Shown here: positions 1 through 9,540 of the stretch, in pieces
How the letters are laid out: every line of letters starts with the position of its first letter
How positions within the stretch are numbered: position 1 is the stretch's first letter
Notes under the pieces: generated by a model
Database searches by the model: none
The model's input: only the letters and a program-made list of their open reading frames with translations
What the model was told of the DNA's origin: nothing
Source: Carposina sasakii
Lineage: Eukaryota > Arthropoda > Insecta > Lepidoptera > Carposinidae
NCBI GenBank assembly: GCA_014607495.2
Contig: CP053163.1
Location: forward strand, 2,832,716 to 2,896,715
Direction of reading: 5' to 3'
Length of the DNA stretch: 64,000 nucleotides
Made by a program: the position numbers and the translations under genes

Positions 1-1003
1 TTGATAAGCTTGCATTTCCTTGCGACCTACATGATTAGAACTTCACTCCATATCCTCAATTTCGATTACCTTCTTAAAAGTAGGGAAAACTGGTGAAAAG
101 TGGGTAATATTTGCACACTTCTGTCCAACCTCTTTGGGGGTAATGGGTATGACTATATGTATGTATGTAAAAGGACGGTAAAACGTTAACAGTTTTACTC
201 CAACGTTGAGCGTAAGCATAGCACAATAAAAAGCTATTCCTGCACTCGTTACAAAAATCGTTAGCTATAAACATCACGATACACTGAGCGACAGATACGA
301 ATGTACTCCGTTCACAGTCCAGTTATAGGTGCCGCTACACAATACCATACACCCATCAATTTACTTAAGTACACCCTCCCGAAGTCACCTTTATATCATT
401 ATGGTCTACATCTTGGGTATACTAAGGTAACAGAGCGGCAAGGCGTAATGACCGCTTATGTCCAGCGTTGCACATGAGATATGGCGAATGTTTCGTCATT
501 GGTACTTATATTCGAGTACATAATGTGTCGTATGTGTCTATTCTGGCCGTGTGTGGCCGAAACGTTATGATAGAGAGAGCAGGTGTAATTGCTATAGCTA
601 TGGTGGTTGGCGAAATGTTTCTTTGTAGTAAGTGAATATACGAAAGATTGTATGAAAGAAGTATGTAGTTGAGGCAGGGTTTAGCTATATACCTAATGTA
701 ACTTAGCAGAACAACTTCTTAATTTTCTTATATAGTGCGTAATTATGAGTTTTTAATCTATGTACACAAGACCATTTACAATAGTGCAACCTTTTGCATA
801 ACGTTTTAAAGTCTGGATTCTTAAAATCAATAGCATCTAAACGGTATGCAATTTCCAATAAGTTAGAAGTTCTATAATTTCTGCTGTAAAAGTTGCCAAA
901 AATAGGTTGGTGAAATTGTTGTTAAAATGTCGTCCTTATTCTTAACGAATATTCAGACAGAACCACTACATAATCATTTTCATTATAATTTTCAGCCCCG
1001 AGA
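1..1003. other. AT-rich DNA, no gene seen
   Basis: No frame above random length and no repeat shared with the rest of the window. Confidence 0.6.
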
Positions 1004-1050
1004 AGTCCGCTGCTGAACATAGGCCTCTCCGAATAACCTACACTTCGACC
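1004..1050 (-). repeat. Short RTE-tail fragment
   Basis: AGTCCGCTGCTGAACATAGG then CCTCTCC is a diverged reverse copy of the GGAGGCCTATGT-CAGCAGTGGACT tail. Too short to assign to SINE or LINE. Confidence 0.4.
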
Positions 1051-1115
1051 GATCAGAAGCGGTCTGCATTCAGTATTTGCATATAAAATACGTGTGGTAA
1101 AATTATTTTAAATAA

Positions 1116-1434
1116 TCTATATATATGATAAAAATGTAACGGATCGCTGTCTGTACATGGAAGATATATGTGAAAAAATATTATAGAAGACCTTTATCAA
1201 CAAGTAGCCAAAACAATGATTTTTTGAATTTTTGTCTGTTTGTCTGTGCGTTTGTGCACGCTAATCTCAGGAACGGCTGAACCGATTTCGATGCAGTTTT
1301 CAGGAATAAATTATGACAGGTCCCACTTAACATATAGGCTTTTATTTATCCTGGGAAAATGTTTTTATCCCGGATAATTTCGAAATTTTGTTTTTTCTGT
1401 AGTCCACGCGGACGAAGTCGCGGGCGTCCACTAG
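1116..1434 (+). mobile_element. Helitron-like non-autonomous element, family 1
   Basis: Starts TCTATATATATGATAAAA, ends GTCCACTAG, and lies between A and T, as Helitrons do. Near the 3' end GTCCACGCGGAC can form a short hairpin. The interior (GGATCGCTGTCTGTACATGG, later AACGGCTGAACCGATTTCG) is shared with the copies at 4578, 8252, 22595, 30947 and 47980. No Rep/helicase coding. The superfamily is inferred from the ends only. Confidence 0.75.
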
Positions 1435-1835
1435 TAAACAATATATAAGAACATTTAATTTTATACATCATACAATGGATAGTATTAAAATATTAGTCAT
1501 TTTCGTAAAAATGACAGACGGATATATTTTCAAAATGTCACATAATATTTTAAGCCAAGGATCCTCAAAACAAAGTGACCTAAACAAAAGATAATGTCAG
1601 AATGAAAACAACAATCAATCAAAATAGTACACTTCACAAAACAGCGGCTGTATTAAGGGAAATAACAATGCAGTGTGGCCTCTTATCAGAGGCTAGATCT
1701 GTGTCTTTAAAGTCCAATATTTTGGGTGAACGTTTCGGAAGCCTCGAGCTGAAATTTGAAATCCAAGGTCAGGAGACAAGTTGTGAGAAACAGCGTTTTT
1801 TGTTGTTTTAGAAACGAAATGCTATGGAGCTATTT

Positions 1836-2104
1836 TTTCTTCTTCTTCTTCAGCCTATTGCTGTCCACTGCTGGACGTAAGCCTCCCCCAGGGCACGCCA
1901 CAAGGCTACTGCCCCAGGGGGGCTTTGCCCATAGTCACAACGCTGGGCCTACCAGGTTAGTAACCGCAGTGTGAATTTCAGACTATGTTGTCAGTACGGG
2001 AGGCACTACTGCCCACCTCCCGGAAACCATTAATCGCCTCGTACGATAGCCACGGGCAGGCAGGGGTGGTACATACTCTACTCTGCCGGCACCACGCGGC
2101 AGTG
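1836..2104 (-). mobile_element. RTE-tailed SINE
   Basis: Flanked by the 12-bp direct repeat ATGGAGCTATTT (1824-1835 and 2105-2116). On the minus strand it runs from GCCGCGTGGTGCCGGCAGAG to CAGTGGACAGCAATAGGCTG and a (GAA)n tail. The 3' part GAGGCTTACGTCCAGCAGTG matches the 3' end of RTE LINEs (EAYVQQW-type coding end), as in the fragment at 41512. Confidence 0.85.
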
Positions 2105-2535
2105 ATGGAGCTATTTACCATGCAAAAATTCCTTGATTCAATTATATTATGGCCGCCTTAAGCCATTTCTAATGATAGCTATGATATTTTTTGATAATAT
2201 GGGCACTAGCCGCTACCGTATCTAACGTAATTCTTTTAGGTTTACTTAGACCAATTACATGTAGTGGGTAGTAGTGATACTTACTTATACATATTGGTGA
2301 TTTGGTTTTTCAAGCTGGCCTGCGGTTTTGTAGAAACATCTCCATTGCGATGTCACAGTTTATACCAGATAATCATATCAATAATGAGGATCTTAAGTTG
2401 CTGGAACTTCTCAAGTGAACAATTCTTCTCGACTGATTCAGGTCGGAAGCAGCCATCACCACCTCGTAGAATGAAGGCAGGGATGAAGCTCCTTTCACCT
2501 GGTCAGATTATCATGTTGGCGACCGGCCTTGTCTT

Positions 2536-2905
2536 TGAGTTGCTTTAAATTCGCCGATGGCGCTATGAAATAAAGTTTGATACTGTTCATATATCAAGCG
2601 GGTATCAATAAAACTGTAACTTTTTCTAAAAGCACTGCGATCAAAATCGCTGTCGTTTACAACTTGCAACATGGAATCCATTGCGGCCGTACAAGGTGTA
2701 ATTATGTAAATGCTGAGAGCAGTTTCGGCTGAGTCAATACTTCGCGGAGGTAATTGGCGACACGTTCATGTGCCGGTAGTGCCGCCTCTTGTGTCGATAG
2801 ATTTGCAGATAATGCTCCCTGATTGTGGTTTTCAACGTCTTCGAGTTGCTTTAAAGTCGCCAACTTGACCTGCGATGGCGCTATAAAATAACGTTTGATA
2901 CAGAA
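2536..2905 (+). repeat. Spaced direct repeat of about 55 bp
   Basis: GAGTTGCTTTAAATTCGCC...GATGGCGCTATGAAATAAAG (2537-2578) recurs as GAGTTGCTTTAAAGTCGCC...GATGGCGCTATAAAATAACG (2841-2895). Confidence 0.6.
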
Positions 2906-3707
2906 TTGTATAATAAAATAGATATCAACAAAATTACCTATATACTCGTATCAGGCTTTACTGCATAAGTGCACATTTGCAACTGGTATTCGTCCTCCGT
3001 CGGGCTTCTCCAGGCCCTCGTATCTAACGAATTATGATCGCGATCTCTAACTAGAAAACTACAAACTTTTTTCACTACTCTGTTTCAAGTTTGTGTGGCT
3101 CGAGACATGCAGGATTACCTAGTTTTTACATAGTAACTTTGTTGAAGAAGATGTTGAAAAAGTTGAAGAACAGATGAATATAAAAGAATACTTGACCAAT
3201 AACCTAGCCATGCTAATAAGTACATGAACTCTATTTCATATAAATTAACTTTAAAAATATACACAACTGACAATGACGTCAGGTCACGAAGCGCAATTCA
3301 ATCGTAGTGGGAGCTGCGCCGGCGCAGTGACAGTCTCTGAGTTATAGCCACGATTGTGACCGATAGCAGATGCGGTCACTTTGAATCACTGCCAGTACAG
3401 TTGCAAAGATAAGTGCTTTAATTAATATTCTTTGTCTAGTAGAAGAGAATGTACTATATATATATACATATATATATATTACATATTATTCCTACGTATT
3501 GACTGCTTGACATAATCATTATTGTTATGAATAGGTAGATATAAATATCGAGTGTTGATGAGATAAAATCTGGATAAAAAGCAACACTTTTCTTTCATGT
3601 AGATTTAAAGAATAGATGTTCACATGTATTTCAATAGATAGACGATAAAGAAAATTTAGACTTCGGTTCAAATATCTGAATCGGGCATAATTTGATTACG
3701 TAACAAT
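2906..3707. other. Unassigned, no gene seen
   Basis: A TA-rich simple stretch at 3455-3482 and a short GC-richer patch near 3300-3410 (GGGAGCTGCGCCGGCGCAGT). Nothing codes convincingly. Confidence 0.5.
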
Positions 3708-3785
3708 ATATACGTGATTATATACTATATGAATATATACGTGATAATATATACGTGAATATATACGTGAATATATACTATATGG
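3708..3785 (+). repeat. AT-rich minisatellite
   Basis: Repeats of GAATATATACGTGA and variants (about five units, some joined by TATACTATAT). Unit length about 13-17 bp. Confidence 0.75.
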
Positions 3786-4577
3786 CTGCGTTCTGGCATC
3801 GTAAATGTTTGGAAAGACGCATAATCGCGATAATTTATCTCTTTTAGTTTAGGGATTCCTTAATTCAGACAAAGTGCATGCAATAAACAGAATTATAGTA
3901 TGAAATAAACAACTATGTAGTTATGATACCGACTGTACTACGTAAATTACTCAAGACACCATTGCTGGAGTCACACTCCATCCACACCTGTTTCCTGGAC
4001 ATTCTGACATCATCTCCATCCCATGACCCACGAGTCAAGGCCCCCCTTCATCCTCGATATAATTATCGTATTTGTTTTTATCAAGACCCACCATAGTGAT
4101 TGTAATGATTGAAATAAATCAGTATCAACTTTTGATGCTTGACAGATGATGAGAATGCGGTATTCCATCGGTTTGATGGCTGGTATTAAATTAATGTAAA
4201 TGTGGTCAATGTATGTTTCAATGATTTACTGCTTTATGTATACAAGGTGTAATAAAAGCGGTATCTTATGTCTAAAATACTATGAAAATAGCGGACTATA
4301 GAGACCACATTTGAGGCTCGAAATAATATGTTATTTCAGGATCGTTCTCGAGTAGATTAGGAATATGTGAAATACCAACTGAAAAACTAAATAATGTATT
4401 TCGTGTGTAAAAATTTCATGAACAGGTTTTCTATGTTGAACTTTTTTCATAGCATTTCGCTTTAATAACTGTCAGTTGTGTCGTCTTGTAGAAAAGTTAA
4501 TATATTAATACTATAAAATAGATGAAAACGAAAATAAGGAAAACTATAGGTTTTTAATTTCTGTTACCTGATAATTA
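3786..4577. other. Unassigned, no gene seen
   Basis: AT-rich sequence between the minisatellite and a Helitron-like copy. Confidence 0.55.
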
Positions 4578-4894
4578 TCTATACATATAATAAAAATCTA
4601 ACGGATCGCTGTCTGTACATGGAAGATATATAAGAAAAAATATTATAGAATACCTTTATCAACGCAATAGTACCCAAAACAATTATTTTTGGAATTTTTG
4701 TCTGTTTGTCTGTGCGTTTGTGCACGCTAATCTCAGAAACGGCTGAACCGATTTCGATGCAGTTTTCAGGAATATATTGTGACAGGTCCCACTTAACATA
4801 TAGGCTACTTTTTATCCCGGGAAAATATTTTTATCCCGGATAATTTCGATATTTTGTTTTTTTTTCTGTAGTCAACGCGGACGGAGTCCACTAG
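4578..4894 (+). mobile_element. Helitron-like non-autonomous element, family 1
   Basis: TCTATACATATAATAAAA start and TCCACTAG end, followed by T. It has the same interior as the 1116 copy, with a small deletion in the 3' hairpin region (ACGGAGTCCACTAG). Confidence 0.75.
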
Positions 4895-5802
4895 TCTGAA
4901 ATAAAGATGGTTTAGCTTAAAAACTTTTTCACTTAACATTTTTATCTATTCAAGCAATAATGACCAAGTAATGGTCGTAGTCACGATGAGACAGACAAAC
5001 AGACAGACAGGCTCTTATAATGATTATTGCCAATCTGCGGCGACGATCTGCGCCGCATCATTGCTCTTACAATCGAATGCTTGACATCGATCGATTGTAG
5101 TATATGTGAAAAATCAGAGCCTGTAGTAAACTGTACCTACTCTACGGTAGTCCCACTATTGGGCATAGTTCACTCTCTTCTATTTTTGGCTGTCAAATGT
5201 CTGAGAAACCAACTCTGCTATAACAGAATTTCAAGTGTTAGCCTGCCTTTTCTAATGATTTTAAACACGTACCTATAAGTAGCAACGTACCATTACACAT
5301 CTCTGGTGAAAATAATCTTTCTACCGCCGAGCTCCCTACTAATAGTAGTCGCTAGATGCCGCTCATGCCGGCGCCTAACTTTCACAATGGAACTGATCCT
5401 AAGTAATCATAGTAGAGTCCTTGAACCAACAAAAACATCTCACACTTTCCATATACTACACTCCAACGACGGCGTATTTTTTGTCACAGCAAGATAGTAT
5501 CGGGGCGGCGGCTTGGCGGCGCGGGCGCAGTCCCCACAATGCCGCGTAATTGACAAACCATGACTTGTCAAGAGCTCCACTTGTCTCACGGCTTGATTTG
5601 GATATCAATTTGATTGCATTTCTTTTTGGATCAACAGATGGCGTTCTTTGGTTTGGGATGGAGAGGATTTGCATGGTTGGGTAGTTAGTCTGTTTATGCA
5701 ATTTTATTGCTAAAATGTGAGCTTTTTGTGTGAGCGTATAGTACTGTTTTAATTCAACCGACATTTTGCTTAAAATTTGCTTTACCTAACACATGTACCT
5801 AC
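4895..5802. other. Unassigned; short open frames only
   Basis: Frames of 63-102 codons on both strands overlap one another, which argues against any being real. Confidence 0.5.
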
Positions 5803-6042
5803 TACTTAAAAATAAAATAAATAAAATATGCCTTTATTACTGACTAACAAATACAATCATAGAAAAAAAGTATCAATAGTGTTTCGCTTAACTAATCTTT
5901 GCCAGCTTGCCCTTGGCAAAGGTCTCCCCTAGAGTACACCATAATGTTCTATTTCTAGCTGTCCTTCTCCAGAGTGCCCCAGTAACTTCCCTGATTTCGT
6001 CTTCCCTACCTACGTCTTCCTGTACCTACTACTTACTTATAA
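5803..6042 (-). pseudogene. LINE C-terminal remnant with 3' UTR
   Basis: The minus strand reads EDEIREVTGALWRRTARNRT then LWCTLGETFAKGK and a stop, followed by an A-rich tail (AATAAAGGCATATTTTATTT). The W...R..LW..LGE..A spacing is that of the C-terminal end of CR1/RTE-like LINE polyproteins. Only about 45 codons remain; the rest is truncated. Clade uncertain. Confidence 0.55.
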
Positions 6043-7204
6043 CTAAACAAATCACAAGATAGTCTCTACAAATTTTATATTTAATAATTCATCGGTATAA
6101 AAATGTGTATAATTTAGCCTGCTAATACAAATTTTATCAATAAATCAAAAGAGCTTAATTGAATTTATCTTTTCAATCTTACAACTTAATACAAATGGAA
6201 ATATTGTATGCCGTTTTATTATGCAGGTCTTAGATCATACCGGATATCTGTTAGAAAAACGAGACATTTATTAATTTCGATCAGGTTGTTTGCTCGTTCT
6301 CACGTTACTATGTACAAACAATTAACATAAGTAACGCCTATGATCAACTCAACACATCAATCAAACTGAATCGTGCTTATTACATATCATCAAAATTATA
6401 TCTCACGTTTCCGTCATTTCGATCCAAACACTGCGACTTCCGTCATTGATTGCAAGCGACCTCACCGGTTATTTAGATGTCACGAACGATTCTCGACTTA
6501 GAATCACGATCGAAAAGGTCAGGGTCGATACTTAATAGCATTGAATGCTCGGTACTGTCCACATGTCATGGGTGCTGATCACTTTGGATTTGAACTTGGA
6601 AGCACCATAGATGAGATGTCTATTCGGAAATCAAATGCCTTATGTCGATGCTCATGTATGGGCAACTTTTTAGGCTGTGTCTGGCCAAATGAGATGCGAA
6701 GACGAATTTAATCTGACACACTGACAGACCGACAGACCTTTTGTGATGGACGCACCAAGTGATCATTAATCAATGTTTTTTGTCACCTTGTCGTGCTAAC
6801 ATGACGAAATTATGTTCTTTGTGCTCCTATTGTGGGGTGGGTGGGAGCCTCGCAGCTAGTCATCGCAATTCCTAATTAGCTTTTAAATTGGATGGCCAGA
6901 CAAAAAATATCAAACGTCCCCGAACCTTCCGTTATTATAATATTCTAAGAAAAGTTTCGAATCTTCCATGATTGGTTTGACAAATTACGCAAAATGGACA
7001 CTCAATTTACTTGACCATTAGCGTCTAACATCTAATCATAAAAAGTTCAATCTGGAGATCTGTATAAAAAGAAATAGTAAATTGTCTAGTGCTACGCATT
7101 TGACGTAGAAGTATAGTAAGATGTCGAGGTATGCATGACACATTGTGCGAATCTTTGAATTCTGCATGTTTTATGTTTTTATCATTAATCAAATTCAGAT
7201 TCAT

Positions 7205-7391
7205 ATCTTCTATGCTGCTCTGGGAGTGAAAAAAATCGTATAATACTGCAGCTGCTTCTCTTCCCGGGCATACTGTACAAGTCAGTAGAGGGACAAGAGG
7301 GTCTTGGTGTTTTGTAGGCGATGGGCTAACCACCTGTCACTACTAACCGAACTTGTACATCTCAACTATATAATACCCTCAAATTGGTCAG
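7205..7391 (+). repeat. Dispersed repeat, uninterrupted copy
   Basis: CTGCTTCTCTTCCCGGGCAT, GGGACAAGAGGGTCTTGGTG and ACCACCTGTCACTACTAACC recur reversed at 35804-35960. This copy continues through GAACTTGTACATCTCAACTA to CCCTCAAATTGGTCAG without the ribozyme element, so it is a paralogous empty site. Origin unknown; open frames across it are not convincing. Confidence 0.7.
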
Positions 7392-7559
7392 CTTTCTTCT
7401 ATCGGCCCTTGGTGCTCTGCCTACCCCGTAAGGGATAAAGGCGTCATTATATGTATCAAATTCAGATCCAAGGTATCTACAAAAAAAGTCATCTCTTTTT
7501 CTAAAGCTACAAACAACATTATTTGAATAAAATTATTAATAAAGAAATGGAAAAATTCC

Positions 7560-7631
7560 TCACCCGAGTGGGAATCGAACCCACGACCTCTGCATACCAT
7601 GCTAGCGCTCTAACCACTGAGCTACCGGGTC
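7560..7631 (-). tRNA. tRNA-Thr-like sequence (GGT), probable pseudogene or SINE head
   Basis: The minus strand folds as a near-cloverleaf of 72 nt. D arm GCTC/GAGC and T arm GTGGG-TTCGATT-CCCAC are perfect, and boxes A and B are intact. The acceptor pairs at six of seven positions with one G-G mismatch. The anticodon arm needs a bulged base; the loop ATGGTAT would give anticodon GGT (Thr). A T-rich stretch follows (GAGGAATTTTTCC). The weak anticodon stem argues against a functional tRNA. Confidence 0.45.
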
Positions 7632-7890
7632 GATTTACCGTCTCTTTTCTAAATTACATATTGGCAACGTTATTTTTCATCCCGATAGCTATACACTAGC
7701 CATTTGAATAGAAAAAGCTTTAAGATCTCTTCTGCTTATTTATTCCTAGCTCCTTATTCTCTCAGGTCAAAATATTACTTAAGTTTCATAGTTATTAAAA
7801 CGCTTGACAGACTATGTACGACTCCCTCTAGGTATATACCATCAAATATTGAATTGTATCAGGCGTCACTATTCGGAAGTTCAAATCTCT

Positions 7891-8213
7891 ATTGAGGGAT
7901 CGCCCACCACCGGGCCCTATACCCTCCGCTGACCCTCGGATCTGCCTACTCATGATCACGAACACAAGACACTACAGTCGCAACGAGAAGCCAGATCCAA
8001 GCACCTAGCATGCAACCATAAATACATAGCTGCTAATCCGAAAACCGAAAAAAAATTGGTTTTCGGATTAGCAGCTATGTATTTATGGTTGCATGCTAGG
8101 TGCTTGGATCTGGCTTCTCGTTGCGACTGTAGTGTCTTGTGTTCGTGATCATGAGTAGGCAGATCCGAGGGTCAGCGGAGGGTATAGGGCCCGGTGGTGG
8201 GCGATCTCTCAAT
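7891..8213. repeat. Near-perfect 323-bp palindrome (156-bp arms, 11-nt spacer)
   Basis: The left arm 7891-8046 and right arm 8058-8213 are inverted copies with a single mismatch seen, near the outer ends. The spacer is GAAAAAAAATT. Transcription from either side would give a very long RNA hairpin. A single-arm relative lies at 19986-20138 (about 90% identity by eye), and a more diverged one in the opposite orientation at 40843-40970. The arms carry in-frame stops relative to the open frame of the 19.9-kb copy. Alternatives are a recent inverted duplication, a transposon-internal hairpin or a foldback assembly artefact. Confidence 0.95.
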
Positions 8214-8251
8214 ATAGATATACCATCAATATTGGGCTCTTAATACGAGTA

Positions 8252-8592
8252 TCTATATACATATAATAAAAATGTAAAGGGATCGCTGTCTGTACATGGA
8301 AGATATATTATGAGAAAAAATATTATAGGAGACCTTTATCAATGCAATAGAACCCAAAACGATGATTTTTTAAATTTTTGTCTGTTTGTCGGTTTGTCTT
8401 TCTGTGCGTTTGTGCACGCTAATCTTAGAAACGGCTGAACCGATTTCGATGCTGTTTTCAGGAATATATTGTGACAGGTCCCACTTAACATATAGGATAC
8501 TTTTTATGCCGGAAAAATGTTTATATCCCGGATAATTTCGACATTTTATTTTTTCTGTAGTCCACGCGGACGGAGTCGCGGGCGTCCACTAG
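8252..8592 (+). mobile_element. Helitron-like non-autonomous element, family 1
   Basis: Begins TCTATATACATATAATAAAA after A, ends GCGTCCACTAG before T. It includes an extra GTCGGTTTGTCTTTCTGTGC stretch relative to its relatives. It lies 38 bp beyond the palindrome. Confidence 0.75.
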
Positions 8593-9231
8593 TCAACACT
8601 ATATTCATATCATCTAACAATGAGAAAAATTTAGTCCATTAGACTTCATTCACTGAGGGCTTCACTTCAATCCAGAAACAATTGACTGCTGGGCCCCAGC
8701 CCTCAGTGCTGTCAATCGTATCATTAAGGTGATGCCAGCGGCGGGTCGCCTATCAGCCGCTTACCATGCTTGGTGTGGGATACGGTGAGTCAAGTTGTAT
8801 TTTGATCCTTAATAAAGTTGCAACAAATCGTTGACATATTAGCTCTTTAACGTGCTGTATATAAGTTGATAATTGAAAGAAATGTCAGGTCCCTAGATTA
8901 TCTGCACATTGTGGTCATCACAATTTTGTTTTAGCTTTTTATTTAATTGAACTCTCTAAATGAAAAGTGACTTTCGCTTTTTGTACTATATAGTTTACCT
9001 TGCAGGGGTTCCTGTTCAGCTGCGGTGTCTAATCGCAGTTTCCATTCTAATTTGATCTAGGCATTGTTAATTTACGCACGCCGTATTTCGCGAAAGTATC
9101 TCAAGTTCAATGAACGATTAGATCTCTGGAAGTCTGAAAAGTAGAGATTGTCTACACGTGTAACCTGTTATTGATTCGGTATTCCTTATTAATTCATTAT
9201 TTAAAGAAGCTTAGTATTTTCCGTGCAGCGT

Positions 9232-9397
9232 GGGAAGGCCGCCCAGGAAAGATGGACGGATGACTCAGTTAGAATTGTGGATATCTGGATGCAAGCAGCC
9301 TTCAAGCGGCCGCAGTAGAGGATATTATGGGATACACAACTAAATATTGTCGAATTCTTATGGTCGAAATGATGATAAGTATTTTTAGATAGTCAAA
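9232..9397 (+). pseudogene. LINE C-terminal remnant, frameshifted
   Basis: GRPPRK in one frame continues as RWTDDSVRIVDIWMQAAFKR and PQ in another, then a TAG and RILWDTQLNIVEFLWSK. This is the WTDD...WMQAA..R C-terminal pattern of non-LTR retrotransposons with at least one frameshift and one stop. A related stretch (CTTATGGTTGAAATGATGAT) recurs at 9508-9540, so the 3' end may be partly duplicated. Confidence 0.55.
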
Positions 9398-9540
9398 CAC
9401 ACTTACAAGTAAGTGAAGTTTGGTGATAATTATACGTACTTCTCTATCTCGTAATGGAATTCTCTTCATTTTGTAATATTTTGAAGGTGGTTATCTAGCT
9501 GTGGCCTTCTTATGGTTGAAATGATGATGGATATTTTTCA

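Noticed and set aside
3455..3482. TA-rich run
   Set aside because: Simple sequence without further structure.
5456..5764. 102-codon minus-strand frame
   Set aside because: Overlaps other short frames, no domain or splice context.
7025..7333. 102-codon minus-strand frame
   Set aside because: Most of it lies in the dispersed repeat at 7205-7391.
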